Shown here: positions 1-7,912 of the stretch, one piece after another | How positions within the stretch are numbered: the stretch's first letter is position 1 | Layout of the letters: every line of letters begins with the position of its first letter | Source of the DNA: CAVVFX01 sp963747535 | GTDB lineage: Bacteria > Acidobacteriota > Terriglobia > Bryobacterales > Bryobacteraceae | Direction of reading: 5' to 3' | DNA: 64,000 nt | NCBI GenBank assembly: GCA_963747535.1 | Contig: CAVVFX010000002.1 | Coordinates: 1,054,001 to 1,118,000, forward strand | Notes under the pieces: model-generated | Told to the model about the DNA's origin: nothing | Seen by the model: only the letters and a program-made list of their open reading frames with translations | Databases searched by the model: none | Program-made: the position numbers and the translations under genes

Positions 1-422
1 AGCCGCTGCCGCAATCCCAGGCTCTTGAGGTACAAGCCAAGGAACCCGTGGTATTCGTATTGAACTATCGGGACGGGTTGAAGGCGGCCGCGTTGGTGCT
101 CACTCATAACTCGGCAGGATTCAGCACGGTACTCCGGGTGAAGGGGCAGGAGCGATTGCAGTCGGTCGCGTTTGTCATTGGCGAACCCGGCGTGCATGAA
201 CCGCTGGCGCGCCGGCCGTTGCCGAACTGGGATGGGATCGGGCGTTGCGTCGACCACTTTCTCGCAACCAGCGAGGCTCCCAACGCGGTGGAGAGAACTC
301 TGCTCACGACTGGCGCTTTGGCTTTTTGTTTCGAATCCAAACGGCAGAAAAAGGTGGTGGAGACCCCGCAGTTGCAGGTGAGTTATCGCGGACCCGTCCA
401 TAGTTGGTTCCAGACAGTGTAG
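1..422 (+). CDS. C-terminal part of an orphan exported-protein family (5' cut by window edge)
   Basis: The reading frame is open from the left edge to the stop at 420-422, so only the last ~140 residues are visible; an internal GTG at 48 is not a convincing start. The visible part aligns by eye with the C-terminus of the 379-residue protein at 33346-34485. Shared features are a 'YR-D/E-GL' strand, a 'VERTLLTTG' / 'IERTLLTNG' segment, and a closing 'V-TP-L-SY' motif. The function of this family is not known to me. It ends just before a hairpin and converges on the deacetylase gene at 505-1446. The paralogy is seen directly; any function would be a guess. Confidence 0.75.
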   Translation, partial: PLPQSQALEVQAKEPVVFVLNYRDGLKAAALVLTHNSAGFSTVLRVKGQERLQSVAFVIGEPGVHEPLARRPLPNWDGIGRCVDHFLATSEAPNAVERTLLTTGALAFCFESKRQKKVVETPQLQVSYRGPVHSWFQTV

Positions 423-424
423 CG

Positions 425-470
425 CGGGTGCCGGGCACCCGGGCAGACCACGAAAAACGATGGTCTGCCC
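425..470. repeat. Intergenic hairpin repeat, family C copy 1
   Basis: A perfect 10-bp inverted repeat, GGGCAGACCA (441-450) and TGGTCTGCCC (461-470), encloses a 10-nt loop. It is preceded by a second small palindrome, GGGTGCCGGGCACCC (425-439). It lies between convergent genes and could act as a bidirectional terminator. The same hairpin recurs near 12766, 16482, 18370, 54865 and 57196. Confidence 0.85.
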
Positions 471-504
471 AGGTCTGCCCCACGGACGCTTGCTGCACGG
501 CGCT

Positions 505-1446
505 CTAGAGTGGAACCGCACGTCGGGAGATATACTCTTCCAGGCGCGGATCGGGGGCAATATAATGAAACTCTTCAGCGTACTCGAGCCCGTGCTTGCG
601 GCCCGTTTCCGCATCGCGGGGTTCGCACACGGCCTTGATGTACGCATCGATGGCCCCATCGTCGGCGCCCGAAAGCTCGGGCACTTTCAGTTTTCTGGCG
701 GCGAGTGACGCATTTGCTCCCTTGACCATGTTCGTCAGCATCGTCTTGCAGGCGTGGATGGCCGCGCGTTTCGCTTCGAGCGTGGGGCCGATATCCACCA
801 CGCGATTCACCACTTGTTGGGGGCCGCGCGCGAAGTAATATTTTTCGCGCACCCCGTACGGTTTCAGGCCCGCCTCAAAATGTTCCGGGAAATCCTTTCC
901 GCCGCCGGCCATCCAGCAGGCGGCCTCCACGGATTGCGCGGTGACGAAATGGTCCGGATTTTCCTCGTAGTGGTCCCACGGATCGTAACTGAACACCGTG
1001 TCTACCTTGAGCAGACGGAATAAAAAGATCAGGCGTGCGCGCAATTCTACGCGACTGATATCGTCCATGCGATGATTCCGGTAACCCAGATCGTAAACCT
1101 TTTTCAGACCGGTGATTTGAACCAACGCACGCGCGTCGCGCTCATTGGCCAGAACGGTCTCGCCAAGACTTAAATCGTAGGAGTCCTTCTCGTCGTTGCT
1201 GGTGCGGATCAGGTAGCCGGAGTAGCCTTCACGAAGAAGTTTCGCAATAGTGCCGAAAGCAAAGATGGGTCCGTCATCGAGATGCGGCGTCACCAGGGCA
1301 AGCACTTTGCCTTGGTGCGGCGTACCCCCGGTGGCCCGTTCGACAGTCACGCCGGAGGGACCCGCGACGCTGATTTGTGCGGCCAGCGGTGATGCGCTGG
1401 CCAAACCTGCGGCGACCGCTTTACCAAAAAAATCGCGCCTGTCCAT
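505..1446 (-). CDS. PIG-L/LmbE-type deacetylase, exported
   Basis: A 313-residue member of the PIG-L family, which are zinc-dependent N-deacetylases acting on N-acetylglucosaminyl and similar groups. The start at 1446 is chosen because it gives 'MDRRDFFGKAVAAG', a Tat-like leader, with an AAGGAA ribosome site upstream; the reading frame runs further but without a better start. The metal/catalytic motif at about residues 54-59 reads PHLDDG instead of the usual HPDDE. The His and both Asp are kept, but Pro and Glu are changed. A later 'NPDH' segment supplies the expected third ligand. It sits 35 bp downstream of the PLP-enzyme gene on the same strand and is probably co-transcribed with it. Export and family are well supported; the substrate is unknown. 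Confidence 0.85.
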   Translation of the reverse strand: MDRRDFFGKAVAAGLASASPLAAQISVAGPSGVTVERATGGTPHQGKVLALVTPHLDDGPIFAFGTIAKLLREGYSGYLIRTSNDEKDSYDLSLGETVLANERDARALVQITGLKKVYDLGYRNHRMDDISRVELRARLIFLFRLLKVDTVFSYDPWDHYEENPDHFVTAQSVEAACWMAGGGKDFPEHFEAGLKPYGVREKYYFARGPQQVVNRVVDIGPTLEAKRAAIHACKTMLTNMVKGANASLAARKLKVPELSGADDGAIDAYIKAVCEPRDAETGRKHGLEYAEEFHYIAPDPRLEEYISRRAVPL

Positions 1447-1481
1447 TGAACTCAAATTCCTTCCGTTAGGCCCGGAGCCCG

Positions 1482-2738
1482 TTATGCGCCAGCGGCTTTT
1501 CCCAGAACTTCCTTGAGCCGCCGCGCAACGATCAGTTCCTCGCCAGGTTCGAGCATCCATACGCCGACGACGATGGTGCTTTCATCGGAGGGAAGGCCCC
1601 CGCCCTTCCTACCCGTTGATGGATTCAACTCGATGCTGGGAGATCCCTTGCGCAGTTCGGTCATCACTTCAGCAGGTTGTATCTTGACCCGCGACGTGTC
1701 GTAACGGAGCAGGAGGTGCGGCACGGCATTAGCGGCGACATTCGGAATCACCACCCGCGATTCAAGCGTCGGGATGCTCTTGAGCTGTGCGGCAATCCGT
1801 TCGGCGCGGCGCCGGAACTCAGTCTCCATCGATGCGTCGGACTGGCTGAGAAACCAATCGACCGCGGCTACCATGCCGACAATCTGTTCCTTGGCGACCT
1901 TCATGCCGCGTCCGACCGTATCGGAATTGGGGCTGTTATTGCGCGTAGCTGCGGCAATGAGATCCTTGCGGCCCAGCAGCAAACCGGTATTTTGGGGACC
2001 ACGCATCCCCTTGCCACCGGAAAACGCCACCAGGTCGAAACCCATCTGCGTGTAGTTCCACAGGTTGGAAATCGGCGGAACATCGGCGGCGGCATCGTTC
2101 AGGCAGGGCACGCCGTGAGTATGCGCCACGCGGACCCAATCCTCGCGGCTGATCTCACCCTGCTCGGCCGCATTGAAGAAATTCGTCATGACGGTCCGCT
2201 CGGTGAACGCGGCCTGGTAATCGGCGAGCGTCACCACTTCGACGAACTTCACGCCGCAATTGCGGATCGCATGATCGTATTCGTAGCGATGGCCCTTCTG
2301 GACGACGACTTCGTTCTTCAGTCCCGTAACGTCCGTCGGAATGTTGTGAATCGCAGTCCGGTTGCCCAGCGTGATCGCCGCAGCAGTTGCAAGGGTAAGA
2401 GCGGAGGCAGCGCCTGCAGTCACCATCGCGGCCTCGCACTTGAGCTGACGTGCGAGATATTCTCCGGCAGCCTGCTGCAACTCCTGCAAGCGGACCGGAT
2501 GCTTCGCCGCGCGCGCGACCGCTGCCTGTACCGAGGGCGGCATGGTGGAGGCGGTGAGCGCCGTGTAGGTGCCGGCCGCGTTGATGATCTTGGTGACACC
2601 GAGCTTCTCGTAGTAGTCCTCACCCTCGGCTGTATGGTGGGTGTCGGCCGCCTCAAGTCTTCGGCCCGCGAGGCCCAAGCCGACGAGCCCCGAATTCGCC
2701 CATCCCAAAAAACCGCGTCGTGTGTGCGCTCCGTTCAT
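1482..2738 (-). CDS. SelA-like PLP-dependent enzyme with Tat leader
   Basis: A 418-residue fold-type I PLP enzyme of the SelA/DgaE-like family (L-seryl-tRNA(Sec) selenium transferase relatives, among them D-glucosaminate-6-phosphate ammonia-lyases). The cofactor lysine is in 'FSGGKGMRGPQ' (K243), and the aspartate pairing with the pyridine nitrogen is in 'NDAAAD' (D215). The N-terminus 'TRRGFLGWA' with a hydrophobic stretch looks like a twin-arginine signal, which is unusual because family members are typically cytoplasmic. A strong GGAGGT ribosome site lies 4 bp before the ATG. It is divergent from the amidohydrolase at 2797, with only 58 bp between starts, and upstream of the deacetylase. 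A selenocysteine role is unlikely, since no selenocysteine genes are visible and the protein is exported. An ammonia-lyase or racemase-type reaction is an inference. Confidence 0.85.
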   Translation of the reverse strand: MNGAHTRRGFLGWANSGLVGLGLAGRRLEAADTHHTAEGEDYYEKLGVTKIINAAGTYTALTASTMPPSVQAAVARAAKHPVRLQELQQAAGEYLARQLKCEAAMVTAGAASALTLATAAAITLGNRTAIHNIPTDVTGLKNEVVVQKGHRYEYDHAIRNCGVKFVEVVTLADYQAAFTERTVMTNFFNAAEQGEISREDWVRVAHTHGVPCLNDAAADVPPISNLWNYTQMGFDLVAFSGGKGMRGPQNTGLLLGRKDLIAAATRNNSPNSDTVGRGMKVAKEQIVGMVAAVDWFLSQSDASMETEFRRRAERIAAQLKSIPTLESRVVIPNVAANAVPHLLLRYDTSRVKIQPAEVMTELRKGSPSIELNPSTGRKGGGLPSDESTIVVGVWMLEPGEELIVARRLKEVLGKAAGA

Positions 2739-2796
2739 AACACCTCCTTGCGCTGATCAGCTATATGCTAATACAATCATGCGCTGAGAAGAAAAT

Positions 2797-4116
2797 ATGC
2801 AAACGCCAAATAGGCCCTTGTGGCCAATTCCTATCCTTATGAGCGCCAGCCTCGGGTTCGCGCAGACGCAGCCATACGATCTCCTGCTCCAGGGCGGCCA
2901 CGTGATCGACGCGAAGAACCATATCGACGAGGTGCGCGACGTCGCGATTCGTGACGGCAAGATCGCCATCGTCGCGCAGCATGTCGATCCGGCACAGGCC
3001 TTTAAGGTGGTGAACGTCAGCGGGCTTTACGTCACGCCGGGACTGGTCGACATTCACGTGCATGTTTACACGGGTACGGGAGAGGCGCGCTCCTACGCCG
3101 GAGACAACAGCTTATATCCGGATGGATACATGCTCCGCGTGGGCGTGACCACGGCAGCCGATGCCGGTTGCGCCGGCTGGAGGAACTTCGAGGATTTCAA
3201 GCAGCGCGTCATCGATCGGGCCAAGACCAGGATCCTCGCGTTCATCAATATCGTCGGGGCCGGCATGCGTGGATCGAAGTATGAAAACGACCTGGCCGAT
3301 ATGCAGGCTGAACCTACGGCCGAAATGGCGCTGAAGTACAAAGGCTTGATCATCGGCGTGAAGACGGCGCACTACGCGGGTCCGGAATGGACGCCGGTCG
3401 AGCAGGCAGTCAAAGCCGGTACCATTGCCAACATCCCTGTGATGGTGGATTTCGGCGCGAACCGGAAAGAGCGGCCGATGAGCGAACTGGTCACGAAGAA
3501 GCTGCGTCCCGGCGACATCTATACGCACTGCTATTCGGGATTGAGAGACGAGCAGGATGCGTCGGGTCATGTCAACCCGGCGATGATCGAGGCGAGAAAG
3601 CGCGGGGTCATCTTCGACGTGGGTCACGGCGGAGGAAGCTTCGCCTGGCGGATTGCCGTGCCGGCCATCCAGCAGGGGTTCCTGCCGGATTCTATCTCTA
3701 CGGATTTGCACACCGGGAGTATGAACAGCGGCATGAAGGATATGGACAACCTGATGAGCAAATTTCTGGTGATGGGTCTGGAGCTCAAAGATGTGGTGGC
3801 GGAGTCGACCTGGAACCCGGCGCGCGAGATTCATCACGAAGAGCTGGGCAATCTGTCACCCGGCGCAGGAGCGGATGTCGCCGTTCTGCGCCTGGAGCGC
3901 GGCGATTTCGGTTATACGGATATGTACGGCGCGCGGCTTAAGGGCAACCAGAAGCTAATCTGCGAGCTGACTCTTCGGGATGGGAAAGTGGTCTGGGATC
4001 TGAACGGCATTACGCGTCCGGATTGGACTACGCTGCCGCCCAATTACCGGCAATCGGGCGACGCGCGGTGGGACACGATCAATCCCGCACCGGTCAGAAG
4101 GCAGAATGCAAAGTGA
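2797..4116 (+). CDS. Exported amidohydrolase, COG3964-type deacetylase/dihydroorotase-like (paralogue 1)
   Basis: A 439-residue metallo-dependent hydrolase with a Sec-type leader ending near 'SLGFAQT'. The complete binuclear metal set is visible: HVH (H87, H89), the carbamylated lysine in 'IGVKTAHY' (K189, with H192), H244 in 'YTHCY', H277 in 'DVGHG', and the catalytic Asp303 in 'STDLH'. The C-terminal strand typical of the family, 'LTLRDGKVVWD', is present. The ATG at 2797 has a GAGAAGA ribosome site. COG3964 enzymes occur next to SelA-like PLP enzymes in other bacteria (for example the EF0837-EF0839 region of Enterococcus), so the divergent pairing with 1482-2738 is meaningful. The exact substrate, perhaps an N-acyl or cyclic amino-acid derivative, cannot be read from the sequence. 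Confidence 0.88.
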   Translation: MQTPNRPLWPIPILMSASLGFAQTQPYDLLLQGGHVIDAKNHIDEVRDVAIRDGKIAIVAQHVDPAQAFKVVNVSGLYVTPGLVDIHVHVYTGTGEARSYAGDNSLYPDGYMLRVGVTTAADAGCAGWRNFEDFKQRVIDRAKTRILAFINIVGAGMRGSKYENDLADMQAEPTAEMALKYKGLIIGVKTAHYAGPEWTPVEQAVKAGTIANIPVMVDFGANRKERPMSELVTKKLRPGDIYTHCYSGLRDEQDASGHVNPAMIEARKRGVIFDVGHGGGSFAWRIAVPAIQQGFLPDSISTDLHTGSMNSGMKDMDNLMSKFLVMGLELKDVVAESTWNPAREIHHEELGNLSPGAGADVAVLRLERGDFGYTDMYGARLKGNQKLICELTLRDGKVVWDLNGITRPDWTTLPPNYRQSGDARWDTINPAPVRRQNAK

Positions 4117-4236
4117 TGATGGCTAACGACGGCCGTTTGTGGCCAAAATTCCGGATGGGTAACGTCTGGGGAATCGGCAGCGGGTTGGTAAACGCTGGGG
4201 CGTCAGGCAGGAGTAATCACGCCTCCGGGTATAACC

Positions 4237-4545
4237 GTGGTTGAGGTGCTCACCGTGGCGAAATCCAGGCAGCAGGACGTCAATCGAGTAATCGGGCGAT
4301 TCATCGTCGCCGATCCTGCGATCTGCCACGGTCAGCCGACTTTCCGAGGAACCCGAATCCTGGTAGCAGATGTCCTGGAGCAGGTGGCCGCTGGTATCGC
4401 CTGGGAGACGATTGTAGAGGAATGGCGAGGTGACGTGTCTTCGGACGCCATCTCGGAAGCAGTTCGATTGGCGAGCCTGGCGTTCCGCGATCATTCTGCC
4501 CATTACACAGCGCCCGAATACGTGCTCGACCGAGCCAGGGCTTGA
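4237..4545 (+). CDS. DUF433 protein, probable antitoxin-like component
   Basis: A 102-residue protein with a DUF433 core: 'IVADPAICHGQPTFRGTRI..VADVLEQVAAGIAWETIVEEW'. The 'G-P-F-GTRI-V' block and the helix-turn-helix-like 'D-LE---AG' segment are typical. DUF433 proteins are usually paired with a PIN-like DUF5615 protein in putative toxin-antitoxin modules. Here the partner follows immediately and in the same frame, but is broken. The start is uncertain: GTG at 4237 or GTG at 4255. DNA binding and an antitoxin role are inferred from the family only. Confidence 0.8.
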   Translation: MVEVLTVAKSRQQDVNRVIGRFIVADPAICHGQPTFRGTRILVADVLEQVAAGIAWETIVEEWRGDVSSDAISEAVRLASLAFRDHSAHYTAPEYVLDRARA

Positions 4546-4937
4546 TTCATCCTGGACGAAAACATCCTTGACGGACAGCGCCTGCTGCTCCAGGCCTGGC
4601 GGCTGCCAACAAGGCAAATTGGTTTCGCCTTGGCGGCAAGGGTTTGAAGGACGAAGAGATAATCGTTCTATTGCGCCGGCAGCGAGGTCCCACGTTTTTC
4701 ACCCGCGATGCGGGTTTCTATGAGCCGACCTTCCGGCACCGAAGCTACTGCCTGGTTGTGGCGAGTGTCGGGCAAAACGAAGTGGCTGCGTCCGTTCGCC
4801 GTTTCCTCCGTCACCCCGAGTTTGATACCCAAGCCAAGCGGATGGGCAGGGTGGTTCGGGTCTCGCATACCGGCATGGCAGCATGGCGCTTACGGTCACA
4901 AACCGAGATGCACACTGACTGGAACCGAGCCAAGTAG
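4546..4937 (+). pseudogene. Frameshifted DUF5615 (PIN-like) gene, partner of DUF433
   Basis: Directly after the DUF433 stop codon, the same frame reads 'FILDENILDGQRLLLQAW', the N-terminus expected of a DUF5615 protein, but no start codon precedes it. Near 4621 the homology moves to another frame, which continues 'GLKDEEIIVLLRRQRGPTFF' and then 'RDAGFY' to a stop at 4935-4937. A missing start plus an internal frameshift point to an inactivated gene. The acidic positions of the PIN-like site (D in LDEN, D in TRDAGF) are still present in the pieces. A sequencing error at ~4620 could explain the shift but not the missing start, unless TGA replaced an ATGA overlap. Confidence 0.72.
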
Positions 4938-4988
4938 CGGGCGTTTGACGGATTGTGTACGGCTTGGGCATGAATCGAGCTGAAATCT

Positions 4989-6542
4989 TTAGGCCCTGTG
5001 CCGGACCGCGCGCCACCGTGCCCGGCCGTATTCGCCGATTTGCAAGTCTCCCTGCATCTCGGGACCCGATACGGAGCCCACAAATGTGTATGTCAGTACG
5101 TTGCCGTCAGCCGGCAGGGTGCTGCGAAATTTCACATGGCCCCCGTCAATCAGACCCTTCAAATCGCCTTCATACGCCCAGCCTTGATGGGTCCCGCTGA
5201 TCTGGTTTCCGTTGAGAACCAGAAAGACCTTGTGCCGCGCGGAGCCGACTTCGTATTCGATGTCCACATCCCACACGCCGGCGACATTGGCTGACGGCGA
5301 TTTGAGCGGTGCCGGACTCTTTCCCGCCGGAGCAGCCGAGAGTATCTGGAACAGTCGATCGGCGACAATCTGGTAATCTCCGGGCTTCATCGCCACCGGC
5401 CGGATGAGGAACGAATTCCCTTCCCCTTCCGCATGGGTCATGATTCTCGGCTCGCCGGCCAGCAGTTTGCGCCCCACGTCTCCAGCGGTGATGCCGATTT
5501 TCTGCATGTCCCACGATACACTTAGCGTCGGAAACGGGCCGCCGCGCACGGGTGGAATGTCCTTCGTGTTGACACCGTCGACTTTGGTAATCCGCTCCGA
5601 GATGTGAGCGTACCAGCGCTTCCACTCTTGAAAATCCGCGTCGAGTTCGCGTCCGCTGCGCCAGACTTCGACGGCGGCCAGCATCCCCATAATCTCTTCT
5701 TTGGTGACTTTCAGTGCCCGTCCAAACGCGTGATGCGGAGCGCTGTTCGCCCAGGCAGCCCGCACCAGGTCTTTGCGGCCGACCAGCAAGCCCGCACCCT
5801 GCGGACCGCGGAGGATCTTGCCACCGCTGTACGCGACCAGATCGGCGCCCTGTGCGAGATAGGGATTCGGCACGATGAGATAGTCCGCCGCCGCGTCCAC
5901 CAGAATGGGAATGCCCCGCTCTCGGGCGATGGGCGCAACATCTTTCAGGTCGAGGTTCGCCTTCCCGAAATAATTTCCGAGCACCTCGATCATGGCCGTG
6001 TGCGGTCCGATGGCCCGCCGCAACTCATCAAGGTTGTTCACCTCGATGACCTTGACTCCCAGCGTGCGGACGGCGTGATCGTACGGATTGCGCGATTCGG
6101 TGGGGATGATGACCTCGTCCTTCAAGCCTGCCAGGTTCGGCAGCCGCTGCATCTTCTCCGGATCCGTCCCTACCAGGCAGGCCGAGGTGGCGTGAGTCAG
6201 AGCAGCGGCCGTGCCGGCGGTCACAATGGCCCAATCCACGTGGAGCAGTTCCGCGAGACGAGCGCTCACTCCTTCCATCAGCTCGTCGAGATCCACATGG
6301 AAGTGTGCGGCCTGCTCCATCGCTGCGATCACTTCCGGCAACGTCAGCGAGCCGCCGTTGATGGTCAGCGTGGCAGTGCAATTGATGAACGGGTGAACGC
6401 CGACGCGGGTGTACACATCGGGGTTGGGAGCGGCAGCACGCGCGGGCGGACCTGCCGCAAGCCCCGCCGCAATGGCTCCGCCCGACTGAAACAATTTCCG
6501 CCGGCTGAGACCGGCTGTCACGCTTTTGTAGGGATGAGGCAT
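4989..6542 (-). CDS. Exported SelA-like PLP enzyme fused to a C-terminal beta-barrel-like domain
   Basis: A 517-residue paralogue of the PLP enzyme at 1482-2738. The N-terminus 'SRRKLFQSGGAIAAG' is a Tat-type leader. The PLP lysine is K242 in 'YSGGKILRGPQ', and the cofactor Asp is D216 in 'VDAAAD'. The PLP fold ends near residue 402. After a Pro/Ser-rich linker, residues ~419-515 form an extra all-beta segment starting 'GVWDVDIEY' and containing 'VFLVLNGNQISGTHQGW', which resembles a lipocalin/calycin-like domain by pattern. The first copy lacks this domain. It is divergent from the amidohydrolase pair at 6653-9060, repeating the arrangement at 1482/2797. The fusion is seen; the role of the barrel (ligand capture or docking) is a guess. 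Confidence 0.85.
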   Translation of the reverse strand: MPHPYKSVTAGLSRRKLFQSGGAIAAGLAAGPPARAAAPNPDVYTRVGVHPFINCTATLTINGGSLTLPEVIAAMEQAAHFHVDLDELMEGVSARLAELLHVDWAIVTAGTAAALTHATSACLVGTDPEKMQRLPNLAGLKDEVIIPTESRNPYDHAVRTLGVKVIEVNNLDELRRAIGPHTAMIEVLGNYFGKANLDLKDVAPIARERGIPILVDAAADYLIVPNPYLAQGADLVAYSGGKILRGPQGAGLLVGRKDLVRAAWANSAPHHAFGRALKVTKEEIMGMLAAVEVWRSGRELDADFQEWKRWYAHISERITKVDGVNTKDIPPVRGGPFPTLSVSWDMQKIGITAGDVGRKLLAGEPRIMTHAEGEGNSFLIRPVAMKPGDYQIVADRLFQILSAAPAGKSPAPLKSPSANVAGVWDVDIEYEVGSARHKVFLVLNGNQISGTHQGWAYEGDLKGLIDGGHVKFRSTLPADGNVLTYTFVGSVSGPEMQGDLQIGEYGRARWRAVRHRA

Positions 6543-6603
6543 ATGTTCCCTCCGGTAATGTCAATTCTACACTGGCCTTTGGCTTTGTTTCAGTATTCAC
6601 CTT

Positions 6604-6628
6604 GGCAGGCGAAGCCGCCTGCCCCACC
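6604..6628. repeat. Short palindromic repeat, family A core
   Basis: An 8-bp inverted repeat with a 4-nt loop, GGCAGGCG-AAGC-CGCCTGCC, is followed by CCACC. The same core appears in the large palindromes near 24603 and 54733. Here only the core is present, in the divergent promoter gap between 6542 and 6653. Confidence 0.7.
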
Positions 6629-6652
6629 AAATCTGCCGCAGGTGTTTGGTTT

Positions 6653-7912
6653 ATGATGCATCTCATGCGCGCGAGCACTATTCTGAACATGGTTCTGTGT
6701 TGGGTTGTCTTGTGGGCGACCGCGAATGCTTCTGCCCAGCAGTACGATATCGTGTTGCGCGGCGGCCGCGTGATCGATCCCGGGAATCATATCGACGGTG
6801 TAATGGACGTCGCGGTAACCGGCAACCAAATCGCTGCGGTGTCCACGCACATTGCGGCCCAGCAGGCGCGCAAGGTCATCGATGTGGCGGGATTGATCGT
6901 GGTTCCGGGGTTGGTCGATCTGCACGCGCACGTCTTCGGTTACGAGGGCTCTCTGTGGCCGGATGACACCGCGTTGCCCGCCGGAACCACCACGATCGCC
7001 GATGCAGGCGGCAGCGGGTGGCGAACCTTCGAGAGGTTCCGCCATACCGTGATCGCGCACTCGGCCACGCGGGTTCTGGTCTGGCTCAATATCGTTGGCG
7101 CAGGCATGGTTGGCGAGCCTTACGAGAGCAACGTCGACGATATGGAGCCGGCTCCGACCGCCGAAACGATTACCCGCAATCGCGATGTCATTATCGGGAT
7201 CAAGACCGCACACTTCGCAAAACCTGGTTGGGCGGCTATCGATCACGCCGTCGAAGCCGGCCGCCGCGCCGGCGTTCCAGTCATGGTGGACGACAAGATC
7301 CTCACTGGCGCACAACGAACTACGCAAGAGGAACTTCTGCAGCACCTGCGTCCCGGAGACATCCACACACACATGTACAACGACCGTCAGATGGAGCTGA
7401 TCGATCGCGTCACCGGCAAGGTCCAACCCTGGATGATCGAAGCGCGCCGCCGGGGCGTGCTCTTCGACGTCGGACACGGAGCCGGGAGCTTCCTGTGGCC
7501 GGTGGCGAGGCGGGCCATAGAACAGGGATTTCTCCCCGATACCATCAGCACGGACCTGCATTCTTCGAGCATCCTGATACAGCAATGCGACATGACCAAC
7601 GTCATGTCCAAGATGATGCTGCTCGGCATGAGCCTGGAAGACGTCATCCTACGTTCCACTGTCAGCCCGGCCAAGGAAATCGGACGGTATCCGGAAGTCG
7701 GCACCTTAGGTACCGGACGCGGCGCCGACATCGCTGTGCTGGAAAGCGAGAGCGGCGTGTTCGCGTTCAAGGACTCCTGGCCAGCCAAGCGACTAGGCGT
7801 CAAGCGCCTGGAATGCGTGTTGACGATCCGCGACGGCCGGATCGTCTATGATCGCGACGGACGTGCGTTTCCCGCCTGGAAAGCAGCCGGCGATTACGGA
7901 GTCCTCCCATGA
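6653..7912 (+). CDS. Exported amidohydrolase, COG3964-type (paralogue 2)
   Basis: A 419-residue paralogue of the enzyme at 2797. The start at 6653 is preferred because an AGGTG site lies 8 bp upstream and the protein then begins with a Sec-type leader (hydrophobic 'VLCWVVLWATANASA'). A longer frame from 6602 would encode the palindromic repeat and is unlikely. All metal and catalytic residues are present: HAH (H91, H93), K in 'IGIKTAHF', H in 'HTHMY', H in 'DVGHG', and D in 'STDLH'. The stop overlaps the ATG of the next gene (ATGA), so the two are translationally coupled. It is expected to act outside the cytoplasm together with the PLP enzyme transcribed in the opposite direction. The substrate is unknown. 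Confidence 0.87.
   Translation: MMHLMRASTILNMVLCWVVLWATANASAQQYDIVLRGGRVIDPGNHIDGVMDVAVTGNQIAAVSTHIAAQQARKVIDVAGLIVVPGLVDLHAHVFGYEGSLWPDDTALPAGTTTIADAGGSGWRTFERFRHTVIAHSATRVLVWLNIVGAGMVGEPYESNVDDMEPAPTAETITRNRDVIIGIKTAHFAKPGWAAIDHAVEAGRRAGVPVMVDDKILTGAQRTTQEELLQHLRPGDIHTHMYNDRQMELIDRVTGKVQPWMIEARRRGVLFDVGHGAGSFLWPVARRAIEQGFLPDTISTDLHSSSILIQQCDMTNVMSKMMLLGMSLEDVILRSTVSPAKEIGRYPEVGTLGTGRGADIAVLESESGVFAFKDSWPAKRLGVKRLECVLTIRDGRIVYDRDGRAFPAWKAAGDYGVLP

Noticed and set aside
1482..2738. True selenocysteine synthase (SelA)
   Set aside because: Tat leader, no selB, selC or selD nearby, and the association with amidohydrolases fits the SelA-like ammonia-lyase group instead.
1677..2756. Plus-strand reading frame of 359 codons
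   Set aside because: Antisense to the SelA-like enzyme, with typical antisense composition and no domain.
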